DNA of 61,138 bases, from NCBI GenBank assembly GCA_964476585.1, contig CAYZBF010000010.1, forward strand, positions 1 to 61,138. Direction: 5' to 3'. The translations under genes were made by a program, and so were the position numbers. This stretch comes from CAYZBF01 sp964476585. GTDB lineage: Bacteria; Hydrothermota; UBA3072. Numbering within the stretch: the stretch's first letter is position 1; every line of letters begins with the position of its first letter. The notes under the pieces are model-generated. The model saw nothing but the letters and a program-made list of their open reading frames with translations. It was not told where the DNA came from and did not search any database. This document shows positions 1-8,824 of this stretch, one piece after another.

Positions 1-812
<812 letters not shown>

Positions 813-850
813 AATATAATATAACATCTATTCAATTGTCAAAGAGAATA

Positions 851-882
851 AAAAAACTGACCTTTCTGTCAGTTTTTTTATT
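851..882 (+). terminator. Intrinsic terminator of the rRNA operon
   Basis: The stem AAAACTGAC / GTCAGTTTT closes on the short loop CTTTCT and runs into a T tract. It lies about 40 bases past the 23S end and closes the rRNA transcript. It also separates that transcript from the convergent recX gene, whose stop is at 1001. The rest of 883-1000 has no gene. It contains the word TCTCTGTGGC at 955-964, which belongs to the intergenic CCACAGAG repeat family seen elsewhere in the window. Confidence 0.85.
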
Positions 883-1000
883 TAGTCTTCTGTCGATAGT
901 CTTTAGTCTCAAGTCATAAAAATGGTATGAAAATATTTATTGAATATCTCTTTGTCTCTGTGGCAAAATATAGGGGGGTGAGGAACTAACGACTTTTGAC

Positions 1001-1612
1001 TTAAGACTCGAGAATCTTTCCTAAGACTTGTTCCACCACCTCTCTGGATAGATAGTGTGGGAATCCTCGTCGTGCAAGATATGCAATTATTTTATCTTTA
1101 CCTTGAATTTTTCTTAATGCCTTAGCTGCTGCTTTATGTGCATTTTCTCTTTCATCTGTTTCTTTTAAAGCTTTTTCAATATCTAAATCTGAAATTCCTT
1201 TATTTTTTAATTCTTGTCTTATGATAAAATTTCCTTTTGGATTTCTCATGCTTCTATCTTTTACCCACATTTCTGCAAATACTAAATCATCTAAAAGCCC
1301 GGCCTGCTCAAAGTCACTTACTACTTCGTCAATTACCTCTTTATTGAATCCTTTCAATTGAAGGTAATCCCGGATTTCTTTTTTTGAACGAGGTCTGTAA
1401 GATAGGTAATTTCTAGTTTTTTCTTTTGCATATGACAAGTTTTCATTGTATTGTATTTCTGAAAGCTGCAAAGCAGTTATCTCTTTTCCCTCATAGAGAT
1501 GGAATTTTACCACTGTATCTTTATATAAACCTAAAGAGAATTCTCCATCTATATAAAGATTAACTCTGTTCTTCTTTTTCTTCTGTTCCTCTATCCTCGT
1601 TATCTTGCTCAT
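1001..1612 (-). CDS. recX: RecX, regulator of RecA
   Basis: A protein of 203 residues if started at the ATG at 1612. RecX binds RecA filaments and usually damps their activity. The N-terminus (SKITRIEEQKKKKNRVN, then LYIDGEFSLGL) matches where RecX homology normally begins, and the helical triplet repeats follow (YLSYRPRSKKEIRDYLQLKG). A GTG at 1657 would add 15 residues without family support. Either start leaves an unusually long overlap with recA (53 bases or more), with no clear Shine-Dalgarno, so translation is probably coupled to recA. It is the last gene of the long minus-strand chain and faces the rRNA terminator. Confidence 0.9.
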   Translation of the reverse strand: MSKITRIEEQKKKKNRVNLYIDGEFSLGLYKDTVVKFHLYEGKEITALQLSEIQYNENLSYAKEKTRNYLSYRPRSKKEIRDYLQLKGFNKEVIDEVVSDFEQAGLLDDLVFAEMWVKDRSMRNPKGNFIIRQELKNKGISDLDIEKALKETDERENAHKAAAKALRKIQGKDKIIAYLARRGFPHYLSREVVEQVLGKILES

Positions 1613-2600
1613 GGGAGATATTGAGTTTTTCCCTGATTTTTTTGTCGAGTTCTTCACTTATCTTGGAATTCTCTTTCAGGAATTCTTTCGCGTTTTCACG
1701 TCCCTGTCCGAGGCTCTCCTCTCCATAATTATACCAGGAACCGGATCTTTCAATAAAGCCTAGGGATTGCCCAAGATCAATTAATTCACCTTCCTTTGAT
1801 ATACCTGTTCCAAACATTATATCAAATTCAGCCTCCTTGAAGGGGGGTGCAAGCTTATTTTTAACAATCTTTACTTTTGCTCTCATACCTACAGCTTCTG
1901 TATCCTTCTTAACTACACCTATATTTCTTATCTCCATCCTGATAGATGTATGGAATTTCAAAGCAAGACCGCCAGGGGTTGTTAAGGGATTGCCAAACTG
2001 AATACCTATCTTATACCGAACCTGATTGATGAAAATAGCAGAAGTGGAGGATTTGCTCATTACCCCGGACAATTTTCTTAGGGCCTGGGACATAAGTCGT
2101 GCACGAAGAGCTACGTGAGAGTCTCCCATTTCTCCTTCTATTTCAGCCTTTGGTACGAGAGCTGCAACTGAATCTATTATGATAATGTCAACGGCTCCAC
2201 TTCTTATCAGCATCTCTCCTATCTCAAGAGCTTCTTCGCCTGTATCTGGTTGAGATATTACTAAATTCTCTATATTGACGCCAAGGTTTCCAGCGTATTT
2301 AGGATCCAGAGCGTGTTCTACATCGATAAAAGCTACTGCTCCGCCCATTTTCTGAGTTTCTGCCGCAATATGAAGGGCGAGGGTAGTCTTTCCAGAAGAT
2401 TCCTTCCCGAAGATCTCAATTGCCCTGCCTCTGGGTATACCTCCTATACCCAGAGCATAGTCAAGAGAAATTGAGCCGGATGGAATTGTAGGAATGTTCG
2501 CTATCTTCTTACTGCCTAGTTTCATCACTGCCCACTCCCCGTATTGCTTTTGAATCCTTTTCATGACAGAATCAAGTGCTTTATCTTTTTCGTTATCCAT
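1560..2600 (-). CDS. recA: RecA recombinase
   Basis: 346 residues, normal length. It forms filaments on single-stranded DNA, drives homologous recombination and acts as LexA co-protease. The Walker A motif GKESSGKT is at residues 65-72 (a Lys replaces the more common Pro), the Walker B region is IIIIDSVAALVP, and the L2 region has FINQVRYKIGIQFGNP. The C-terminal tail is acidic as usual. The gene overlaps the upstream permease by 8 bases and sits in the pgpA-pncC-thpR-recA order seen in many bacteria. No palindrome like the lexA operator is visible in front of it, so it may be transcribed mainly from upstream. Confidence 0.98.
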   Translation of the reverse strand: MDNEKDKALDSVMKRIQKQYGEWAVMKLGSKKIANIPTIPSGSISLDYALGIGGIPRGRAIEIFGKESSGKTTLALHIAAETQKMGGAVAFIDVEHALDPKYAGNLGVNIENLVISQPDTGEEALEIGEMLIRSGAVDIIIIDSVAALVPKAEIEGEMGDSHVALRARLMSQALRKLSGVMSKSSTSAIFINQVRYKIGIQFGNPLTTPGGLALKFHTSIRMEIRNIGVVKKDTEAVGMRAKVKIVKNKLAPPFKEAEFDIMFGTGISKEGELIDLGQSLGFIERSGSWYNYGEESLGQGRENAKEFLKENSKISEELDKKIREKLNISHEQDNEDRGTEEKEEQS

Positions 2601-3567
2601 AGAGACCTCCTAACATGAGTATTATTAAAGCGACTAAGAAAACTATCCCATATATCTTTAGCATGAACTTCCAGTCTAGTTTAATCCTAGCCTTTCTCCA
2701 CATGAAAATGCTTTCAGCCGTTCCCAGAATCCCTCCTAATCCTCCAACGGATATGGCATAGAGTAGAAAATGGTTCTCTATACCAGTGAATGGCAAAACA
2801 TATGAGATTATATTGGATGACAAAAAGAGCGAGGCGATACCTCCCGTTAAGAATCCAACCCAGATGTTCAAAGTGAATGGATAGTTGTGAATTAAATAGT
2901 AAACAACGAATGCGAAAGCTGCTGGAATAAGCACCCACCAATCAAGTTGTTTTAATGTTTCCATACTTATAAATGCGAAGGTGAATGTTCCTGTGATAAA
3001 TAAGAATCCCAGAAGGCTCATTTTTCCGTTAAAATAAGCAATTATGAAAATTAAAAGTATTCCTGAGAATACCAACTCCTTCCATCTCCATTTAGTTTTC
3101 GTTTTTTTACCTTTTATTTCACCCTTACCTGTGGAGAAATAGGCGTATACCAGTAAGATAATTAATCCTGTGATCCAAAGTGGTAACATTATCGACGCAA
3201 ACGACGATAGATTTATACCTGGACTGCCGCCTCCAAGGAATATTGTAATATAAATATTTCGTAAATTGCCAAATGGGAGAATCGAACTTCCGAGTATGGT
3301 GGAAGCGAGAAGTAATACACTTATCCTTGATTGGTTTTTGAACCTCAGGAGCCATTTATCAAAGGATGAAATGAGGACAAAGGAGAGGAAAAATGGAGAT
3401 AGGATGTAAGAGAAAGTTACTAGAGAAAGGGTTGCCGTTCTCTCATTGGTATTGTTCAATATTATCTCACCAAAATAGTCGATTATCCGAGATCTTTTTA
3501 TAGAAGCAGTAGCGAAAAGAAGTATAAATATTGGAAGGAAAAAAGCAAATGGCGGTGGTATGTTCAA
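2593..3567 (-). CDS. Membrane protein resembling ion-transporter (ArsB/NhaD/CitM-like) permeases
   Basis: 324 residues with about nine to ten hydrophobic segments. Two short loops recall the paired hairpins of ion-transporter superfamily permeases: STILGSSILPFGNLRNIYI (about residue 90, compare the GNPQN-type loop) and VGGLGGILGTAESIFMWR near the C-terminus. A basic linker (GKGEIKGKKTKTK) divides two halves. It is shorter than typical members (around 400 residues or more). It starts 4 bases inside the end of thpR and overlaps recA by 8, so it is part of the operon. The substrate cannot be inferred. The family call is moderate and could be wrong. Confidence 0.5.
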   Translation of the reverse strand: MNIPPPFAFFLPIFILLFATASIKRSRIIDYFGEIILNNTNERTATLSLVTFSYILSPFFLSFVLISSFDKWLLRFKNQSRISVLLLASTILGSSILPFGNLRNIYITIFLGGGSPGINLSSFASIMLPLWITGLIILLVYAYFSTGKGEIKGKKTKTKWRWKELVFSGILLIFIIAYFNGKMSLLGFLFITGTFTFAFISMETLKQLDWWVLIPAAFAFVVYYLIHNYPFTLNIWVGFLTGGIASLFLSSNIISYVLPFTGIENHFLLYAISVGGLGGILGTAESIFMWRKARIKLDWKFMLKIYGIVFLVALIILMLGGLYG

Positions 3568-4097
3568 CTTTCCACCTCCGGAAAACTGGATACTACTTTG
3601 TATATCGGGCCCGAAGATTTTAATATACTCTCGAATAACGTTATCTTTTTTGCGATGAATGGAGGATAAAAGAAGTCGATATTAGGGAATGCAAGTTTCC
3701 CCCTCTTTACCCTTCCTATCGTGACATGTGGAGTATAGTCTTTACCCTCCCTTTTAAACCCAAGCTGAGCGCATCCCTCTTCGATATCTTTATAGAGTCC
3801 TTTCAATTGTTCTTTCCCTTTATCTGCCCCTACCCACAGAACTCTGATGGTTGTTCTCGAGGGAAATACTCCAAGGCCCGAAAGGGATATCTCGAAGGGA
3901 TGAAAATCCTTGCTAATTTTATACAAAACCTCCTCTGTTAAAGTAGGTGATTCAACTTCACCAAAGAAATTTAGTGTAATATGAAGATTATCCTTGGCAA
4001 CCCATTTACATGAAGCAGTGGTATCAATTTTAGCAATAATCTTCTGGATTGATACCTTTGCCTCTTCCGGTATCTCAATAGCAGTGAATATTCTCAT
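3564..4097 (-). CDS. thpR: RNA 2',3'-cyclic phosphodiesterase (2H family)
   Basis: 177 residues. The two HxT signatures of the 2H phosphoesterases are clear: HITLNFFGEV (His39) and HVTIGRVKRG (His124). Family members open 2',3'-cyclic phosphates on RNA and were first named for a tRNA-ligase side reaction (LigT). The gene follows pncC directly (adjacent stop and start) and overlaps the permease gene by 4 bases. Its place between pncC and recA is a recurrent bacterial arrangement, though the cellular substrate is not known. Confidence 0.92.
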   Translation of the reverse strand: MRIFTAIEIPEEAKVSIQKIIAKIDTTASCKWVAKDNLHITLNFFGEVESPTLTEEVLYKISKDFHPFEISLSGLGVFPSRTTIRVLWVGADKGKEQLKGLYKDIEEGCAQLGFKREGKDYTPHVTIGRVKRGKLAFPNIDFFYPPFIAKKITLFESILKSSGPIYKVVSSFPEVES

Positions 4098-4589
4098 TTA
4101 TAGTCCTTTTAGATTATCCTTTAACAATTTGAGTAAGGCAGTTGCAGCTCTTATTTTTATTCTTTCTCGCGGTGGCTCGAAATACTCTATATTAGTAGTT
4201 ATTTTTCCCTTAATGTCAACTGCAAGCGCAACCATTCCCACAGGTTTCTGGGGGGTACCACCACTAGGACCAGCAATACCTGTCGTAGATATTCCAACAT
4301 CGGTTTTCATTAACTCTCTTACCTCTATAGCCATATCTTTTGCAACCTCTGTAGATACTGCTCCATATTTTCTTAAAATTTCCTCGGGAATTGATAATAA
4401 CCCCCTTTTTATTCTATCAGAATAAGCGATTATTCCTCCTTGGAAATAGTCTGAACTCCCGGGTATGGAAGTGATAAGATCACCCACCAATCCCCCGGTG
4501 CAGGATTCAGCAGTTGATATAGTATATCCCTTTTCTCTTAAAAGGGTTCCAATAATTTTCGCAAGTCTTCTTCCTTCCCCGCTCATCAA
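4098..4589 (-). CDS. pncC: Nicotinamide-nucleotide amidohydrolase (CinA C-terminal domain)
   Basis: 163 residues, a stand-alone CinA C-terminal domain. Family members deamidate NMN to nicotinate mononucleotide in NAD recycling. The catalytic region STAESCTGGLVGDLIT is at 25-40 and the conserved GIAGPSGGTPQKPVG lies in the middle. The N-terminal MoaB/CinA domain is absent, as in the short PncC form. It overlaps pgpA by 4 bases. Its link to NAD metabolism pairs it with pncB elsewhere in the window, but the two are not co-transcribed. Confidence 0.93.
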   Translation of the reverse strand: MMSGEGRRLAKIIGTLLREKGYTISTAESCTGGLVGDLITSIPGSSDYFQGGIIAYSDRIKRGLLSIPEEILRKYGAVSTEVAKDMAIEVRELMKTDVGISTTGIAGPSGGTPQKPVGMVALAVDIKGKITTNIEYFEPPRERIKIRAATALLKLLKDNLKGL

Positions 4590-5029
4590 AGTGTTCTCAA
4601 ATATTTAACTATCCACAAGAATCCGTTTGCTAATAAACCCGCAATTATATCGTCGAGAACGATCCCAGCTTTAGTTGATTCCACACGTTTAATAAAGGGT
4701 AGTTTGAAAATGTCGAGTAGACGGAAGACTATTAATCCAATGATGAGAGTTGGGATAGTTTTTAAATGTCCCGCAAAAGTTATTACTGTTCCTGAAAGCT
4801 CGTCAAGCGTAAACCAGGAAGGATCGTTTTTTAGATTATAGGAGAAAAAGATTGATAGAATGATAACGCCTGAAATTACTCCCGCATAAAATGCCGAATC
4901 CCAATTAGTAAAGTAATAGAGAAAAGCTCCTGCAATAACTGATGTGTATGTGCCTCCTCCCTTTATTCTTCCAATGTAGAAGAAACTTCCAAAGAATTTT
5001 TTCCAAGGGGTAGGGTTGTCATTTTTCAT
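4586..5029 (-). CDS. pgpA: Phosphatidylglycerophosphatase A
   Basis: 147 residues with about four membrane segments. PgpA removes the phosphate from phosphatidylglycerophosphate in the inner membrane to give phosphatidylglycerol. The GTYTS loop near residue 26 and NDPSWFTLDELSG near 68-80 match the conserved acidic regions of the family. The start at 5029 lies 11 bases inside the end of the upstream cheW, and the stop overlaps pncC. This makes the switch from chemosensory to housekeeping genes seamless within one transcript. Confidence 0.88.
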   Translation of the reverse strand: MKNDNPTPWKKFFGSFFYIGRIKGGGTYTSVIAGAFLYYFTNWDSAFYAGVISGVIILSIFFSYNLKNDPSWFTLDELSGTVITFAGHLKTIPTLIIGLIVFRLLDIFKLPFIKRVESTKAGIVLDDIIAGLLANGFLWIVKYLRTL

Positions 5030-5465
5030 TTTTTTTATAGAGTTTCCTCACAATACGCACCTGTTCTTTAGATAGAAAATTTTTAAGATCAACAAATATT
5101 ACTACTTCTCCTTGTAATTCTCCAAACCCCATGATGTATGGAATCCTGAGGATATTAACATTTTTCTTTCTTATTTCCATCTTGAATATACCCTTTATTT
5201 CGGAGATCCCGAATGCGCAATAACCAAAATCATATGGCAATAGTAAGAATTCCTTCGAAGGCGGAGAGATCTTTAAAATTTTCCAGAATTTGATATATGG
5301 TAATAGCTTATCTCTGTAATTTAAAAGGCCACTTATCCAATCAGGTGCTCCAGTTATGGGGTCTATCTTTCCCGGTTTTCCAAGACGCCCAACCTGATTG
5401 ATAGGTATGCCAAAGATTATTCCGTCTAATGAGAATATAATACTTTTAGTCAATATAGCGTTCAA
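5019..5465 (-). CDS. CheW-like adaptor protein
   Basis: 148 residues spanning one CheW domain. Family members bridge chemoreceptors and CheA. The opening strand (SIIFSLDGIIFGIPINQVGRL) and the middle LLNYRDKLLPYIKFWKIL resemble the paired barrels of CheW. The C-terminus ends in GEVVIFVDLKNFL. It begins inside the last codons of the MCP gene (20-base overlap), which supports a partnership. It is divergent from classical CheW. It is one of two CheW-like proteins flanking the receptor; no CheA is encoded in this window. Confidence 0.75.
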   Translation of the reverse strand: MNAILTKSIIFSLDGIIFGIPINQVGRLGKPGKIDPITGAPDWISGLLNYRDKLLPYIKFWKILKISPPSKEFLLLPYDFGYCAFGISEIKGIFKMEIRKKNVNILRIPYIMGFGELQGEVVIFVDLKNFLSKEQVRIVRKLYKKNEK

Positions 5466-7134
5466 TTCCCTTCACCATTTTATCGCTTAGTTTGAAAAGT
5501 CTATTTGCAAGTGCTTTTGTCTCCTCAATTTTTGCGTTCTGCTCTTCTGCTATAGATGAAATCCCTTCTGTGGTGGTTAACTGCTTTGTAGTTATTTCAC
5601 TCATTAGAGTGACTGCTTCTGAAATTTCCTTTATTGATCCTAATGCTTCTTTCAAGACTTCTGGAACTTGTTCTACCATATTCATTGTCATCGCAATTGA
5701 TTCAGAAATATCAGTGAGTTTTGCTTTAGTCTTCTCTACTTTTTCTTTGCTTTCACTTGAGATAGTTTTATTCTCGTTGATTGTATTTGCAACGGATTGA
5801 ACTGCTTTGTTCATCTCTTTTATGCTCTCTGTCATTCTTTTCAGATGCCTGGCTGAATCATCTGATAGTTTTCTAATCTCTTCAGCTATCACGGTAAAGC
5901 CTTCACTTCCCTTTCCTACCCTTGCTGCTTCTATGGATGCATTGAGTGCAAGAAGATTCGTGTCCTTGGATATTGTTTCCATCATTGAGGAAAACCCTTT
6001 TATCTCCGAAAAGCTTTTCGTAAGGACTTCGAGACTCTCTATCGATTCTTTCATTTTAAGAACACCTGTTTGGATCATATTGACTGCTTCTTCACTTATC
6101 TCTTCCCCTATGTTTGCCAAATTGACAGATTTTTTTGTAATATTGTTCAGAATTTGCATCTCTGACTCTAACTCTGAAGACATAGAAGATAAGTTTTCAA
6201 TGTGATGGTGTATCAACTCAATATTAACATTTATATCCTGGGTTTTTGAGTTTATTTCTTTTATTGAAGTGTGGATCTCTTCCCTGGAATTATTTAATCC
6301 ATTTGACTGAGTGGAAAGGGTTTCAGCTTGCTTCTGAACATCCTTAGCAAATTCCTTTATATTATCAATAATACTGGAGAGTTTTTGAAGAAAAGATTGG
6401 AATTTCTCTTTGAGTGCTTCAAATTCATCACCCGATACAATAACTCCTTTCATGGAGAAATTAGAGTTGCCAGAGAGGAATCCATCAAATGATTCTATAA
6501 GGGAATTTACTGGTTCTACAACGATCCTGATTAGAGAATAAATCAGGAAAAGAGGTAATAGAATGAAGATGTACCCCACCCAGGATTTTGTTAAGAGGTA
6601 TCCATTATAGAGTGAAAAGAGCAGCAATGGGATGAGTACAAAAAATAGTTTTTCCGTAAGGGATAAACCCTTGAATCTGATTCCTTCAAAAGATTTGAGA
6701 TAGGGAGTGAGTATGAAATAACCTATACAATAAACGAGGCTTAATTCAATAAATCCAACGGGTATTACATGCCATACTCCTTTGAGAAAATCACCTAGAG
6801 GTGCTATCTGAAGAAGGTGGTTTAATCCTAACAAGATAACAGGTGCAAAAATCATAAAATTAAGTCCCGTATGTATCGAAGTAAGTATTGGAGTTTTAAA
6901 TAAAGAATCTACATCTTTTAATTCTAATATTCTTTTTAAACGATTCAAATGGATTAGATAATAAATTATCTCAAGAAAGATAATGGTTCCAAAGATAGCA
7001 AAGAAAAGTTTTTGACTATACGGGATAACACTCACAAAACCCATTCCTAGGATTAATATTGGAATACCGAGTAATACTTTCGGTAGGGTAGTAATTATCA
7101 GGTAATTATAAATGATTTTATTTTTCAACATCAT
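5446..7134 (-). CDS. Methyl-accepting chemotaxis protein
   Basis: 562 residues. The first 210 or so contain about six hydrophobic segments and no obvious large extracytoplasmic sensor, so sensing is likely within the membrane or through another protein. A HAMP-like linker around 205-260 leads to a long helical signalling domain. The hairpin tip has the conserved LLALNASIEAARVG, then GFTVIAEEIRKLSDDSA. The C-terminus ends ...KGIERYID and lacks the pentapeptide tether for CheR/CheB. Methylation should involve the CheR, CheB and CheD encoded upstream. The gene lies between two cheW-like genes and overlaps the downstream one by 20 bases. Confidence 0.95.
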   Translation of the reverse strand: MMLKNKIIYNYLIITTLPKVLLGIPILILGMGFVSVIPYSQKLFFAIFGTIIFLEIIYYLIHLNRLKRILELKDVDSLFKTPILTSIHTGLNFMIFAPVILLGLNHLLQIAPLGDFLKGVWHVIPVGFIELSLVYCIGYFILTPYLKSFEGIRFKGLSLTEKLFFVLIPLLLFSLYNGYLLTKSWVGYIFILLPLFLIYSLIRIVVEPVNSLIESFDGFLSGNSNFSMKGVIVSGDEFEALKEKFQSFLQKLSSIIDNIKEFAKDVQKQAETLSTQSNGLNNSREEIHTSIKEINSKTQDINVNIELIHHHIENLSSMSSELESEMQILNNITKKSVNLANIGEEISEEAVNMIQTGVLKMKESIESLEVLTKSFSEIKGFSSMMETISKDTNLLALNASIEAARVGKGSEGFTVIAEEIRKLSDDSARHLKRMTESIKEMNKAVQSVANTINENKTISSESKEKVEKTKAKLTDISESIAMTMNMVEQVPEVLKEALGSIKEISEAVTLMSEITTKQLTTTEGISSIAEEQNAKIEETKALANRLFKLSDKMVKGIERYID

Positions 7135-7139
7135 TAATT

Positions 7140-7829
7140 TTATTCTAAGTCCTTAAGTGGTTGAAGATGTTTTCCTTTTAACAGTCCTTCCAATCTTAAT
7201 ATTCCGACTATCTTTGAGTTATAATCATAAGCACCAGAGAGTAGTATTGAAGGAAATATTTCAGGAAGTGGTAATATCTCTTCTTTGCTAATCTTAACAA
7301 TTTCCACTACTTCATCAACTTGAAACCCTATAATTTGGCCAGAAATTTTCAGAACTATGGCTTGTGTTCTTCTTTTTTTTCTTTCGCTTAAGCCCATAAG
7401 GTTAGAAAAGTCAACCACAGGGACCATGACCTCCCTTATTTCAGTTACACCAGATACGTATTCAGGTAGATGAGGCGCTTCGATTAAAGATATATCTTTT
7501 TTAATCTCGTCTACATAATCCAGTGTGATACCGTAGTATTCAGGACCCTCACGAATAATCATCATCTCCTGAGTCAAAACGGTGGAAGATTCAGAAACTT
7601 TAATTTTTATTCTCCCTTTCTTTTTTTTAGCTTTCTCTGTTTCTATTTTTTCTTTCTTTTCTTTTTTCACTTCAACAACGCCTTCTTTAAAAGTCCTTTT
7701 CTTAGTTTTTTTCGCCCCGGCCCGTTTCCTCTCTTTTGGAATTTCCTTCCTCTTCTCTTCTAACTTCCCGTTTTCTTCCATTTTGCTTTTTAGAATTTTC
7801 TTAAAACTGCTCTTTTTCTTCTTAGCCAT
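7140..7829 (-). CDS. CheW-domain protein with Lys-rich N-terminal extension
   Basis: 229 residues. Residues 1-75 are highly basic and probably disordered (runs of KKK and EKKEK). The CheW domain follows from about 80 to 220, with IIREGPEYYGITLDYVDEI, then PEYVSGVTEIREVMVPVVDF and GFQVDEVVEIVKI typical of the fold. The basic tail could bind nucleic acid, acidic proteins or the membrane; this is inference. Its ATG follows directly after the stop of a broken ATPase gene (pseudogene at 7830-8037), and the MCP gene starts 6 bases downstream of its stop. Confidence 0.88.
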   Translation of the reverse strand: MAKKKKSSFKKILKSKMEENGKLEEKRKEIPKERKRAGAKKTKKRTFKEGVVEVKKEKKEKIETEKAKKKKGRIKIKVSESSTVLTQEMMIIREGPEYYGITLDYVDEIKKDISLIEAPHLPEYVSGVTEIREVMVPVVDFSNLMGLSERKKRRTQAIVLKISGQIIGFQVDEVVEIVKISKEEILPLPEIFPSILLSGAYDYNSKIVGILRLEGLLKGKHLQPLKDLE

Positions 7830-8037
7830 CTATATCTCCAGATCCCAAGCAACAGTCTCTATTATATCAGAGTTAATTCGATTGACTCCTTTGAGTAAAA
7901 CCAACAAAGAGAGCAATCTGTGCAATATTATTTATAATCCGGGGTATCCCTTTGCTACGCTCGTATACTAAATACAGTGCTTTCTCAGACGTATTCGAAA
8001 AAGGCTTTCTATTTAATTCCCAGTATTTATTGACCAT
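7830..8037 (-). pseudogene. Remnant of an ExeA/GspA-type AAA ATPase
   Basis: An ATG at 8037, overlapping the stop of the upstream TPR gene, opens a short frame: MVNKYWELNRKPFSNTSEKA, then LYLVYERSKGIPRIINNIAQ. The first part matches the N-terminus of ExeA-like ATPases (YWGL..KPF..TPDP). The second matches their C-terminal region (YE.SGGIPRLINNL...ALLAGF). The whole ATPase core, including Walker A and B, is missing at the junction LYL/VYE. After VGFTQR the frame shifts and continues as GVNRINSDIIETVAWDLEI before a stop touching the cheW start. An internal deletion plus a frameshift is the simplest reading. Confidence 0.62.
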
Positions 8038-8824
8038 CTAATGCTTCCTTAGCCTTTCTCGACCAAATATTATATTTATTTATTTTAATTAATTTTTCCC
8101 AAATTTGAGTTGCCATATTACTCAACCCACGTTTTTTATAGACTTTACCTAAATAGTAATAGGCTTCAAAGAGGTTAGGTCCTAAGGCAATAGCTCTATT
8201 GAGTAAATCAATGGCATCATTATACATTCCACTATCATAGTAAACCAGCCCAAGATAAAATAATGCATATAGGAGGGCCTGCTTGTTCTTCGCATTTTCA
8301 GTAATGTGAGATAAGCTTTCAATTGCATCTTTATAGAGCCCCTTTTTGTATTTTACATATCCCATATTTGCTTGAGCCATCTCATTATCTGGGTCCAGTC
8401 TCAATACCTCTTGGAAGGTCAAGGAGGCTTTATCATAATATTCCAGATGGATGTAAGCCCATCCTATGAGGTTGTATATTCGCACATTCCCTGAATCCAT
8501 TTGCTTTGCACGTAGTAACTCCTTGATCGCTTCCTTATATCTTCCTGATACTATATAATTCCATCCTCTATCTAAGAGGGTCTCAACGTTGACCCGAGCT
8601 GATTTAATTCCGCTCAAAAAACCTGTCACATCAACATGTTCTTCTTTTCTTTCTTTATTTTCCTCTTGATATAACAAAGCTCTGGTTTTCTCCTCCAGCA
8701 GTGTTATTTCTTTTTTAACTTCTGTTATACTCTTCAGTATTTTTTCGAGGTCTCCTTTTACCGTCGCATCTTTATAGGCGATGTTCTCTATCTCTTTTAA
8801 ACGCTGTTTTATTTTATCAAACAT
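8027..8824 (-). CDS. TPR protein with N-terminal coiled coil
   Basis: 265 residues. Residues 1-55 form a charged helical or coiled-coil segment (IKQRLKEIENIAYKDATVKG). From about 80 on there are at least five tetratricopeptide repeats, such as AIKELLRAKQMDSGNVRIYN and ASLTFQEVLRLDPDNEMAQA. TPR arrays usually scaffold protein complexes. It overlaps cheB by 8 bases. With the PATAN-TPR protein it is one of two TPR proteins in the chemosensory/MglA cluster, suggesting a scaffolding role. The precise partner is unknown. Confidence 0.88.
   Translation of the reverse strand: MFDKIKQRLKEIENIAYKDATVKGDLEKILKSITEVKKEITLLEEKTRALLYQEENKERKEEHVDVTGFLSGIKSARVNVETLLDRGWNYIVSGRYKEAIKELLRAKQMDSGNVRIYNLIGWAYIHLEYYDKASLTFQEVLRLDPDNEMAQANMGYVKYKKGLYKDAIESLSHITENAKNKQALLYALFYLGLVYYDSGMYNDAIDLLNRAIALGPNLFEAYYYLGKVYKKRGLSNMATQIWEKLIKINKYNIWSRKAKEALDGQ

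Noticed and set aside
813..1000. 5S rRNA between 23S and recX
   Set aside because: Only the terminator and spacer repeats are seen; no 5S-like conserved segments or length.
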